NCBI RefSeq assembly: GCF_009789195.1
Contig: NZ_WSTC01000024.1
Coordinates: 1 to 64,000 of the forward strand
DNA from: Paenibacillus sp. MMS18-CY102
Lineage (GTDB): Bacteria > Bacillota > Bacilli > Paenibacillales > Paenibacillaceae
Direction of reading: 5' to 3'
DNA: 64,000 bases
Shown: piece after piece, positions 53,858 through 61,505 of the stretch
How positions within the stretch are numbered: the stretch's first letter is position 1
How the letters are laid out: the number at the start of each line of letters is the position of its first letter
Made by a program: the position numbers and the translations under genes
The notes under the pieces: model-generated
Seen by the model: only the letters and a program-made list of their open reading frames with translations
Told to the model about the DNA's origin: nothing
Database searches by the model: none

Positions 53858-55150
53858 CTATTCCAGATCGAAGTAGAAGTACAGATCGTCGAGCATTGCT
53901 TTTGCAGCCATTGGACCTGCAGAGTAGTTCCAAGTAATAACGTTTACTTTATAGTATTTGCCGTTTTTAACAGCTTCGAGGTTTTTCCAAAGCGCGCTGG
54001 ACGTCCAGTCCTTCTGCACTTTGTACACGCCGCCGTCGCCTACCCAGTCCGTCGTGAAGTCGAAGATGTAGTCAGCATCAAGCAATTTCGTTTGCTCTTG
54101 GTTCGTAACCGTTACAACCGTCGATTCGCCAACACGTGCTTTCAGCTGTGCTTGCGTCAGTTTGAAACCAAGCTCTTTAAGGATGTTAATTGCGAAGCCG
54201 TCCAAGTATGCACGGGAGCTGCCATCTGGGTTGAAGCGGATAACCGAAACATCCGTGCTTTTCGCTTTGGAGCCAATTTCTTTCTTGAACGCTGCAACTT
54301 TGCTGTTCCACGAAGCCAAGAATGCGTCTGCTTTCGTTTCTTTGTTCAATGCTTTTGCTTCAAGGGCAATCGTGCTCTTGAACGAGAATACGTCTTCTGT
54401 CATCAGCGTTGGCGCGATTGCTTTCAGCTGGCTGTAGATTTTCTCATGGCGCATTTTGGAACCGATAATAAGATCTGGCTTCAGTTTAACGATTGCTTCC
54501 AGGTTCGGTTGCGTTTCGTCACCCAGGTTTTTAACGCCTGCCATGCCGCTGCGAAGGAATGTATACCATGGTTGCTCCGCGTACGATTCAACTGCGCCTA
54601 CTGGTTTAACGCCGAGGTATACGGACGAGTCAACAAGGCCATTCGTCAGAACAACAACACGTTGCGGTACCGATGTCAGTGTTGTCGAACCCATTGCGTG
54701 CGAGATCGTTCTTTTCGTTTCTAGAGCAACTGTCGACGTTGCTGCTTTCCAGTTGACCCAAATGCCAAGCGATTCGCCGAGGAAGCGAAGCGGCACAAGC
54801 GTCGTGCCGTTTTTAACTGTAGGCACAGCATCGAGCTTAACGGACTTGCCGTTTACCGTTGCCGTTTTGCTGCCGACCGTCAGAACGACCGTTTTCGTTC
54901 CTTTAGTAACTGTTACTTTTTGCGTTTGTTTATTCCAGCCAACCTTCGCGTTCAATTTCTCTGCAATTGTACGGTAAGGCACAAGCGTTGTTCCGTCTTT
55001 AATAACTGGGCTCGTATCGAAGGAGAGCTTGCTTCCGTTCAAGGTAACGGATACAGCGCCTGCTGCATTAGCCGTGAATGGCACGAGTGCAACTGAAAGC
55101 GCAAGGATAAGCATGAGTGCGATGAAGCGAGATTTGAAAGTAGCTTGCAT
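53858..55150 (-). CDS. Siderophore-binding protein fused to copper-amine-oxidase-N stalk domain
   Basis: About 430 residues. Signal peptide (LMLILALSVALVPFTANAAG) with an Ala-x-Ala site and no lipobox Cys. Residues about 33-145 form a stalk domain with two copies of the motif NGTTLVPLR (first copy DGTTLVPYRTIAEKL, second NGTTLVPLRFLGESLGIWV). A class III binding domain (FecB/FhuD type) follows: SVPQRVVVLTNG, LEAIVKLKPDLIIGSKM, ending near GGVYKVQKDW. Binds a ferric siderophore outside the membrane. The lack of a lipid anchor is unusual for a Gram-positive binding protein. ATG 55150 follows GGAAAGGTGAT by 10 bases. Confidence 0.88.
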   Translation of the reverse strand: MQATFKSRFIALMLILALSVALVPFTANAAGAVSVTLNGSKLSFDTSPVIKDGTTLVPYRTIAEKLNAKVGWNKQTQKVTVTKGTKTVVLTVGSKTATVNGKSVKLDAVPTVKNGTTLVPLRFLGESLGIWVNWKAATSTVALETKRTISHAMGSTTLTSVPQRVVVLTNGLVDSSVYLGVKPVGAVESYAEQPWYTFLRSGMAGVKNLGDETQPNLEAIVKLKPDLIIGSKMRHEKIYSQLKAIAPTLMTEDVFSFKSTIALEAKALNKETKADAFLASWNSKVAAFKKEIGSKAKSTDVSVIRFNPDGSSRAYLDGFAINILKELGFKLTQAQLKARVGESTVVTVTNQEQTKLLDADYIFDFTTDWVGDGGVYKVQKDWTSSALWKNLEAVKNGKYYKVNVITWNYSAGPMAAKAMLDDLYFYFDLE

Positions 55151-55256
55151 GATAAGTTCAATCACCTTTCCATTATGAGAATTACGATGCCTTTATGACT
55201 GTTAGTGGTGTAAGGCTTGTGCGACGTGGCGACATATCACATGATGCAGCCTAACG

Positions 55257-55721
55257 TTAGTTCCCTTCCAAAGCCTTGGACAAATCCCGGAACCGCTGAT
55301 AGAGCTGGTAGGCTTGCTGGATGGCAGTCTCATTATCGAGCTTCTCGCTGCTGAACAGGCCTAGGAAACTTGCTAAATCCTGCTCCAGCTGCGGATAAAG
55401 CTCCGCGTTCTTCGACTGTGCCTCCTGCTTGACGGCTTCCCAGACGCCTGCGATTTCTGCTGCGATTCGCTTAGGCTCCTCATCGTTGCCAGATTCGACC
55501 GCTTGCTTGAATTGCTTGGTCAAATCACGGAGCTCAGACACGCCAGTCGGATAGTCTGCTACTTCAACTTTGGCCGGGGCAATCGTCGAAGCTTCCGTTC
55601 CTTCCTTCTTCGCCTGTCCCGCGATGGATGCCGTTTCACTTCCGCCGCCGGACGAACCGCATCCGTTCAGCAGTAGGGCGACTGCAAGCGCAACCGCACT
55701 TGCCTTGAATAACCTTGTCAT
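55257..55721 (-). CDS. Fur-controlled lipoprotein of unknown function
   Basis: 154 residues. Signal peptide with lipobox LLLNGCGSS (lipid Cys near residue 20), a Ser/Gly/Thr linker, then about 100 residues of predicted amphipathic helices (LRDLTKQFKQAVESGN, then IAGVWEAVKQEAQSKNAEL) with many acidic residues, probably a small helical bundle. First gene of the uptake operon, GGGAGG before the ATG, two Fur boxes directly upstream. I do not recognise a named family; a role in iron capture or in anchoring the non-lipidated binding protein is a guess from position. Confidence 0.75.
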   Translation of the reverse strand: MTRLFKASAVALAVALLLNGCGSSGGGSETASIAGQAKKEGTEASTIAPAKVEVADYPTGVSELRDLTKQFKQAVESGNDEEPKRIAAEIAGVWEAVKQEAQSKNAELYPQLEQDLASFLGLFSSEKLDNETAIQQAYQLYQRFRDLSKALEGN

Positions 55722-55745
55722 GTTAACCTCCCAAGCTGTTTGCAT

Positions 55746-55760
55746 TGATAATGATTATCA
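55746..55760. promoter_or_regulatory. Fur box 1 of the uptake operon
   Basis: TGATAAT-G-ATTATCA, perfect 7-1-7, 25 bases before the lipoprotein start. Confidence 0.93.
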
Positions 55761-55779
55761 TTCACTTGCTCGATTACTA

Positions 55780-55794
55780 TGATAATGATTATCA
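55780..55794. promoter_or_regulatory. Fur box 2 of the uptake operon
   Basis: Identical 15-bp dyad, 34 bp from box 1. The sequence equals Fur box 1 of the dat operon, pointing to joint iron control. Confidence 0.93.
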
Positions 55795-55869
55795 TTATAT
55801 CTGTCAATATTTATTTAAAAATATTTTTCGATGACAGTTTTGTGACAATCGCATCCAAAAGTACAAAAA

Positions 55870-55911
55870 AAGAGCATGCATCTAACCCGAGTGGGGTTGG
55901 AACATGCTCTT
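55870..55911. terminator. Terminator of folE
   Basis: AAGAGCATG (55870-55878) with CATGCTCTT (55903-55911) and an inner CTAACCC/GGGGTTGG stem; A-run to the left gives T-run for leftward transcription. Confidence 0.85.
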
Positions 55912-55935
55912 CTTCTTAATTAATTTGCAAATGTA

Positions 55936-56529
55936 CTAATCTCTAATTAATGCCATAAACTCTGCACGCGCTGCGGCGTTGCGATGGAACTGGCCGCGAA
56001 CAGCTGACGTAATCGTCTTGCTGCCCGGCTTCTTGACGCCCCGTGCGCACATGCACAGATGCTCGCCTTCCACTACGACCATTACGCCATGAGGCGAAAG
56101 CGTCTCAGCTAGAATATCCGCGATCTGCGACGTGATGCGTTCCTGCACCTGCAGCTTGCGCGTTACCGCCTCAACAAGCCTTGCAAGCTTGCTTAAGCCT
56201 GCGATTTTGCCGCTAGGAATGTATCCTATATGCACTTTGCCGAAAAACGGCGCCATATGGTGTTCACATTGGCTATAGAAAACGATGTCCTTCACAATAA
56301 CGAGTTCCTCGTGCTGTTCATCGAACGTCACGCCCAGCACATCACGTGGATCTACCTCGTAACCTGCGAATATTTCCTCATACATGCGCGTGACTCGCGC
56401 AGGCGTCTCAAGCAGCCCTTCCCGCTCGACATCCTCACCGATGAGCTTCAAAATTTCTTTCACATGGAACTCGATTTTTTCGCGGTTGCTGCCGACTGCA
56501 GCATTGACATAATCCTTCATGCCCGCCAT
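55936..56529 (-). CDS. folE: GTP cyclohydrolase I
   Basis: 197 residues. First enzyme of folate synthesis, making dihydroneopterin triphosphate. Zn ligands in [15 protein letters not shown] and [11 protein letters not shown]; other motifs are [17 protein letters not shown] and [27 protein letters not shown] before the ATG. Confidence 0.96.
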   Translation of the reverse strand: MAGMKDYVNAAVGSNREKIEFHVKEILKLIGEDVEREGLLETPARVTRMYEEIFAGYEVDPRDVLGVTFDEQHEELVIVKDIVFYSQCEHHMAPFFGKVHIGYIPSGKIAGLSKLARLVEAVTRKLQVQERITSQIADILAETLSPHGVMVVVEGEHLCMCARGVKKPGSKTITSAVRGQFHRNAAARAEFMALIRD

Positions 56530-56569
56530 CCGATCTCCTCCTTCCGGATGCGTAGAAACTCCCCGTTTC

Positions 56570-56782
56570 CTAACGCTTGAACTTCTGGTTTTTCATCATA
56601 TGTTGCGCTTTTTGCATCTGCTGTTTATTCATGTTATAGCCCATTTGCTTCGCCATCTTTTGCAGCATTTCTGGGTCGCTTTGCATCCGCTCCAACTGTT
56701 TGCGCAAGTAGAACACGCCTGCAAAAAATCCGCCGGCCGCACCGACGATTAAAGCCACAATGGCTGTAATTGTAATCCACAT
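56570..56782 (-). CDS. yneF: UPF0154 membrane protein (YneF)
   Basis: 70 residues. One N-terminal membrane helix ([20 protein letters not shown]) then a basic, Met/Gln-rich tail with [15 protein letters not shown], the hallmark of UPF0154. Conserved in Bacillales; function unknown. It lies upstream of folE in the same direction. Confidence 0.9.
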   Translation of the reverse strand: MWITITAIVALIVGAAGGFFAGVFYLRKQLERMQSDPEMLQKMAKQMGYNMNKQQMQKAQHMMKNQKFKR

Positions 56783-57022
56783 CTCGTAGGGTCACCTATC
56801 CTTGTCCTATTTGATAATGCTAAACATCATTAAGAATAATGCAATTAATGATAGCATGTTAACTTTTCGTGCGCAAACGGCGATTTTTCCAATCGTGGCT
56901 AGTCTTGCACATTACATTGAGATCTTAGGGCGATCGTTCGCGCAATATCGCACAATCGCCCTCGAATGGCTAAAACCGTCGAGCCGAACCTGTCGGAATT
57001 TCCTAGGTTTTTCAACGCTCAG

Positions 57023-58216
57023 CTAGGCTTCGACATCATGCTCCGCCTGCAATGTAAGCGCAGTCATTGCCCGGGCAATTTCCGCTGTCGCTTCCGCATC
57101 TGTTTCGACGGCTTGCGCCTGTCGAAGCGCTTCCTCAGCAGCATCTCCCCCGATTCGACCAAGCGCCCACGCCGCCGTTCCTCGCATGACGGGCCTTGGA
57201 TCACTGTGCAGTACACCTATTAAAGCTGGCACAGCAGATTGTTCGCGAAAATTGCCCAACCCGATGATCGCGTTACGCTGAATCGGTTTTTTGCCTCGCC
57301 ATGCGCCCGATATTGTACCGAACTGCTCCTTAAACTCCCGGTTTCCTATCTTCAATAAAGGCAGCAGCAAAGGCTTCGCCTGCTCTGGCTCCGGCTGCAA
57401 TTCGGGGTGATGGGTCCAATTCTTCCCTCGGTTCTCAGGGCAAACGATTTGGCACGTATCGCAGCCGTATAGGCGATTGCCGATTTTGCGCATATATTCA
57501 TCCGACAGCATTCCCTTCGTTTGCGTTAGAAACGAAATGCATTTCCCCGAATCCAATTGGCCTGGCCCCACCAACGCGCCTGTCGGGCAAGCGTCAATGC
57601 ATTTGGTGCATTCTCCGCAGCTTTCCGTCACAGGAGTGTCCGGCGGCAGCGGCAAATTCGTAATCATTTCCCCTAAGTATATCCACGAGCCAAGCTTAGG
57701 CGAAATGATAGAGCAGTTGTGTCCGCTCCAGCCAATGCCCGCCCGCTCCGCAACTGCGCGGTCGGACAGTGCTCCCGTATCGACCATACTCTCCAACCGT
57801 ACCCCTGGCACCCGTGCATAAAGCCATTCTTCAAGCTTAGCCAACCGTCCGCGCAGCGCCGTATGGTAGTCAATTCCCCACGAAGCCCGTGCGAATATGC
57901 CTCTCCTTGCGCCTGGCTCTGACTTCGGCGGATCAGGCAGCTTGGATGGATAGGCCACCGCAATTGCAATGATCGACTTCGGCCGGTCGAACAATAAAGA
58001 AGGATCCGTTCGTTTGTCGAGATCCGGCTCTTCAAAGCCAGACTCCCTCCCCATCTCGCGATGCTGAATAAGCCGATCCTTCAGTTCAATGAAGGGATCA
58101 GCTGCGGCAATGCCAATATCATCAATCCCGAGCGACGCCGCTGCAAGCTTCAAATCCGCCTTCAGGACATGCCAGTCCAGTTCCGGCAAACAATCGCCCT
58201 GCTCCATTGTTCCCAT
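57023..58216 (-). CDS. queG: Epoxyqueuosine reductase QueG
   Basis: 397 residues. Cobalamin- and [4Fe-4S]-dependent last step of queuosine tRNA modification. Ferredoxin-type clusters: CGECTKCIDACPTGALVG and CDTCQIVCPENRG; the N-terminal catalytic region includes GIFARASWGIDYHT with the conserved Asp. The C-terminal 90 residues are HEAT-like repeats (VPALIGVLHSDPRPVMRGTA), as in the Bacillales form. ATG preceded by GAGG. Confidence 0.95.
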   Translation of the reverse strand: MGTMEQGDCLPELDWHVLKADLKLAAASLGIDDIGIAAADPFIELKDRLIQHREMGRESGFEEPDLDKRTDPSLLFDRPKSIIAIAVAYPSKLPDPPKSEPGARRGIFARASWGIDYHTALRGRLAKLEEWLYARVPGVRLESMVDTGALSDRAVAERAGIGWSGHNCSIISPKLGSWIYLGEMITNLPLPPDTPVTESCGECTKCIDACPTGALVGPGQLDSGKCISFLTQTKGMLSDEYMRKIGNRLYGCDTCQIVCPENRGKNWTHHPELQPEPEQAKPLLLPLLKIGNREFKEQFGTISGAWRGKKPIQRNAIIGLGNFREQSAVPALIGVLHSDPRPVMRGTAAWALGRIGGDAAEEALRQAQAVETDAEATAEIARAMTALTLQAEHDVEA

Positions 58217-58302
58217 CGTTGTCGTTCCTCCTCGCTGAATACAGCTTAAGGGCTACAGGCTTCTAACAGCCTCACGCGCCAGCTCATCACAGCAAAAAAA
58301 GA

Positions 58303-58348
58303 ACGGCGCCCCATCCGCCGGACCCTGGGTTGCCGGGGCATGCGCCGT
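58303..58348 (-). terminator. Terminator of the signal peptidase gene
   Basis: ACGGCGC (58303-58309) with GCGCCGT (58342-58348) and inner GC pairs; seven A at 58294-58300 give a T-run for leftward transcription. Confidence 0.75.
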
Positions 58349-58384
58349 CCGCGTATATTGTTACTTCCTTCATTAGATAGGCTC

Positions 58385-58951
58385 CTACAATCCATTCATC
58401 TCACGCATCGGCCATACGATCCAATCCGCACGGCCGTTAATTCGCTGCCGTTCGACAGGCCCGAATGACCGGCTGTCCCGACTTGCCCTTGAATGTCGAT
58501 TGTCGCCCATTACAAAGTAAAATCCTTCTGGGACCGTGTAAGGGCCATAATCAAAATCCTCAATCGCAGTATCGATATACGGCTCCTCCACTTGAACGCC
58601 ATTGCGGTAGAGCACCTGTTGGCGGATTTCAATCCGGTCGCCTGGAACGCCTACGATTCTTTTGACGAGCAGCCTCTTGTCAGGATCATCTGTCGGATCC
58701 CGCAATATGACAACTTCATCCAGCTTAGGTTCACGGAGCAGATAAACTAGCTTGTTCACGAATAGCCAATTTCGATCATGCAGAGTCGGCTCCATCGAAT
58801 GCCCCTCGACCTTTGATAGATGAAAAACAAACGCATGAAGCAGCAGCACAACCGTAAGGGCGATCGATACTGTCTTGATCCAGCCAATCCATTCAAAGGA
58901 AGGCTGTGGTTTGGTTGCCTCTGTACGTACATCTGGCTCCAAATCAGACAC
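58385..58951 (-). CDS. sip: Type I signal peptidase
   Basis: 188 residues. One N-terminal membrane helix ([17 protein letters not shown]), catalytic Ser in [14 protein letters not shown], general base Lys in [16 protein letters not shown], and [19 protein letters not shown]. Cleaves signal peptides on the outer face of the membrane. GTG start 8 bases after AGGAG. Confidence 0.95.
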   Translation of the reverse strand: MSDLEPDVRTEATKPQPSFEWIGWIKTVSIALTVVLLLHAFVFHLSKVEGHSMEPTLHDRNWLFVNKLVYLLREPKLDEVVILRDPTDDPDKRLLVKRIVGVPGDRIEIRQQVLYRNGVQVEEPYIDTAIEDFDYGPYTVPEGFYFVMGDNRHSRASRDSRSFGPVERQRINGRADWIVWPMREMNGL

Positions 58952-58963
58952 ACGAATCAGCTC

Positions 58964-59524
58964 CTAACTTAAGTTCCCTTTGGACACCTCACGCGCCCAA
59001 TCCTCATAATAGCCGTACACGATTTCATCATTAAACGGTTCTTCTGAAGCTCTTACCCGGCGAAGCAGCGCCTTCAGGCCTGTCTCTGCCTTATCGATGA
59101 CAATGTCTGAATAATGGTAAATCACTTTATGCCGTTCAAATTCGTCCCGATCAACGACATGAATGCCGCCATCAATCGTTCGAATCACATCAAGATCATA
59201 ATCAATATAAGTGAAGACGTTCTCGTTTAGCGTGATTGGGGAAGCTACATTGCAATAATATCGAATGCCCGAATCCTCAAGAAGGGCAACCACATTAAAC
59301 CACTCGCCGGGCATGAAAAATGAAACTGCCGGCACGCGGCTTGTCCATAGTTTTCCATCCGCTTCTTGGATCGGCGTTTGGCGGTTAATCAATACATTCA
59401 TCGATTGTGCCGCGTGTTCTGGCGCAAGGCGATCTTCTGGAATCAACCAATTGCGATGCCAGTACCGGTGCAAGCGGCCATTGTGCTTAAAGCTCTTAAT
59501 CATGCAGGGCCGATAATTGTTCAT
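58964..59524 (-). CDS. DUF402 protein, likely nucleoside tri/diphosphatase
   Basis: 186 residues. GRLHRYWHRNWLI, WTSRVPAVSFFMPGEWFNVV, YYCNVASPI and FTYIDYDLDVI match the DUF402/Ntdp family (YgaC relatives), whose Tyr, Asp and Glu residues bind Mg2+ and nucleotide. Twelve bases upstream of the signal peptidase, so probably one operon. ATG after GGAG. Confidence 0.85.
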   Translation of the reverse strand: MNNYRPCMIKSFKHNGRLHRYWHRNWLIPEDRLAPEHAAQSMNVLINRQTPIQEADGKLWTSRVPAVSFFMPGEWFNVVALLEDSGIRYYCNVASPITLNENVFTYIDYDLDVIRTIDGGIHVVDRDEFERHKVIYHYSDIVIDKAETGLKALLRRVRASEEPFNDEIVYGYYEDWAREVSKGNLS

Positions 59525-59660
59525 GCGTTCTCCTGACTACGTGCGTTCTTTCCCTAATTATATAAGAAAAGCATATCCGCCCGCCAAATGCAATGGCATG
59601 TCGGATATGCTTTCAATAACCGGGACCATACGTCTCGGATAATCGTCTGTATAGGTTCAT

Positions 59661-60083
59661 TTAGCCTGCGACGATGCTAAGTTTCTGGAACGAACGGAAG
59701 AAGTCCCCTGTTGCATAGCCTAGCTTCTCATATAGAGGCAAAACCTTCTCGTTAAACTCATCTGCTGTGATCATGATTTTGGTCACATTACGTTGTTCAA
59801 ATCGTTGCTTAAGCCCTTGAATCAGAGTCTGGCCAATTCCTTGGCGTTGATACTCTGGCATTACGGCTACTCGGTAGTAGTATCCTTTATTGTTGTCAAT
59901 CGTGCCGATAATCATGCCTACGATTTCGCTTTGTTCGACTGCAACGAGCACCAAATCGCTATCCCATGACAATTGCCGCGCAAATGCGCCCATTGTCAGT
60001 TCGTAGCAATCTTCCGACAACACATCCTCCAGCAACGCCGTCACTGGACCATAGTCAGATAATTGGAAGGAACGAACGTACAT
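59661..60083 (-). CDS. GNAT-family N-acetyltransferase
   Basis: 140 residues. Acetyl-CoA loop VAVMPEYQRQGIGQTLIQGL, C-terminal strand PLYEKLGYATGDFF. Substrate unknown. GAGGAG before the ATG. Confidence 0.88.
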   Translation of the reverse strand: MYVRSFQLSDYGPVTALLEDVLSEDCYELTMGAFARQLSWDSDLVLVAVEQSEIVGMIIGTIDNNKGYYYRVAVMPEYQRQGIGQTLIQGLKQRFEQRNVTKIMITADEFNEKVLPLYEKLGYATGDFFRSFQKLSIVAG

Positions 60084-60210
60084 GTGTTACAACTCCTCGA
60101 TCGATGTCATAGTACAAGCTTATCGTATTAAAATACGACAAAAAAGAGTCAAATCCTTCTGAATTCTTTAAAAAAACTTTAAATTGTTTAAGATTTCGCC
60201 GATTTTCTGC

Positions 60211-60238
60211 TGAAAGCGCTTAAATTTAAGCGCTTTCA
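60211..60238. promoter_or_regulatory. 28-bp palindrome of two cre-like sites
   Basis: Two AAGCGCTT octamers 14 bp apart, framed by TGA at the left end and TCA at the right; the whole 28 bp is a perfect inverted repeat. Each half (TGAAAGCGCTTAAA and its complement) is close to a CcpA cre site. It lies 179 bases before sodA and 128 before the GNAT start. Confidence 0.6.
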
Positions 60239-60347
60239 TTAATTTGCGACAAGTTTTCTCAGCTTTTCTCGAAATTCCGACATAATTCTTTCGTTCTCGT
60301 GCCATCCTATGGCCGTTATGCGCGATTCGACTTTTGCAACATCAATG

Positions 60348-60376
60348 TTGATTTATTCCTTTGAATAAGGGATAAT
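60348..60376 (+). promoter_or_regulatory. sodA promoter
   Basis: TTGATT (60348-60353), a 17-bp spacer, GATAAT (60371-60376), 41 bases before the start. The 333-base gap 60084-60416 holds this and the cre-like palindrome. Confidence 0.6.
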
Positions 60377-60416
60377 GATCCTGAATCAACACATATTAAC
60401 GGGAGGTAATTCACTA

Positions 60417-61031
60417 ATGGCTCATCAACTGCCTGCTTTGCCTTATGCTAACAATGCGCTCGAACCGCATTTTGACGAAACAACGATGGAGATCCACCAC
60501 GACCGTCACCACAACGCTTATGTAACGAACCTGAACGCTGCTCTCGAGTCCGCTCCAGAGCTGCAAAGCAAATCGATCGAAGACCTGATCGCTGACCTGA
60601 ACAGCGTTCCAGAAGCGATCCGCACTGCTGTTCGCAACAACGGCGGCGGCCACGCTAACCACTCCCTCTTCTGGGAAACGATTGGCCCTAACGGCGGCGG
60701 CGCTCCTACTGGCAAGCTTGCTGACGCAATCGCAAGCGAGCTTGGCGGCTTCGATAAATTCAAAGAAGATTTCGCTAAAGCAGGCGCTACGCGCTTCGGT
60801 TCCGGCTGGGCATGGCTCGCGCTTGGACAAGACGGCAAACTGAAAGTATACAGCCTCCCGAACCAAGACAGCCCGATCATGGAAGGCGACACGCCACTCC
60901 TCGGCCTGGATGTTTGGGAGCATGCTTACTACCTCAAATTCCAAAACAAACGCCCTGACTACATTGCAGCATTCTGGAATGTAGTAAACTGGGAAGCTGT
61001 TGGCCAACGTTACGAAGCAGCAGCAAAATAA
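60417..61031 (+). CDS. sodA: Manganese/iron superoxide dismutase
   Basis: 204 residues. Converts superoxide to H2O2 and O2. Opens [20 protein letters not shown]; metal ligands in [23 protein letters not shown] and [12 protein letters not shown]. The Gly-Gly-Gly-His and nearby residues are typical of the Mn form. The ATG lies 9 bases after GGGAGG. Strongly biased codons suggest high expression. Second SOD in the window. Confidence 0.96.
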   Translation: MAHQLPALPYANNALEPHFDETTMEIHHDRHHNAYVTNLNAALESAPELQSKSIEDLIADLNSVPEAIRTAVRNNGGGHANHSLFWETIGPNGGGAPTGKLADAIASELGGFDKFKEDFAKAGATRFGSGWAWLALGQDGKLKVYSLPNQDSPIMEGDTPLLGLDVWEHAYYLKFQNKRPDYIAAFWNVVNWEAVGQRYEAAAK

Positions 61032-61048
61032 TTAGCATAATCAATGGA

Positions 61049-61080
61049 GGGTGTCCCCAAGCGTAAGCTTGAGGGCACCC
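61049..61080 (+). terminator. Terminator of sodA
   Basis: A stem of about 14 bp (61049-61062 with 61067-61080) closed by GTAA, followed by a T-rich tract. Confidence 0.88.
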
Positions 61081-61163
61081 TTCTTTCTTTTCGCACCGCG
61101 TGCGGTGCTCGGTCGCCGCACGTCGGCAGTCAACCTCGTAAAGAAACCGTTTGATGGGAACTC

Positions 61164-61346
61164 TAACGGACCGAGAAGCCCTTATTTGAGCACAATCGGA
61201 AACATTTATGCGCTAACGGACCGAGGAGCCGTTATTTGCCCACTTTTGCCCTCAGGAGGCAGCAAAATGCCTAAATAACGGCTGTAGTGTCCGTTACATT
61301 TGTAACGAGCACTTTTTGAGAGGAATAGCGGCTCTGGTGTCCGTTA
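61164..61346. repeat. Four-module TAACGGAC element, copy 4
   Basis: Modules at 61164-61185, 61214-61235 (forward), 61275-61296, 61325-61346 (reverse); steps 50, 61 and 50 bp. Spacers differ from the other copies. The gap 61032-61505 also contains the sodA terminator and a weak hairpin with T7 at 61397-61424; I see no gene in it. Confidence 0.85.
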
Positions 61347-61505
61347 AAAAGAGGCTTCCTTGAAGCAGCATTGCTGTGAGGCAAGCTTACAAAGCTGCCG
61401 TCCCTTCATGGAGCGGCGTTTTTTTGTTTAGGCAAGTGAACATGCCCTCCCCGCATAGAATTAACCTGAACATACGCTGTCAGCAGAAGGAGGTTGAACA
61501 TACCG

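Noticed and set aside
53345-54724. 459-codon plus frame across the permease and binding protein genes
   Set aside because: Antisense to FecCD and binding-protein genes; no motif and an implausible Cys/Phe/Arg composition.
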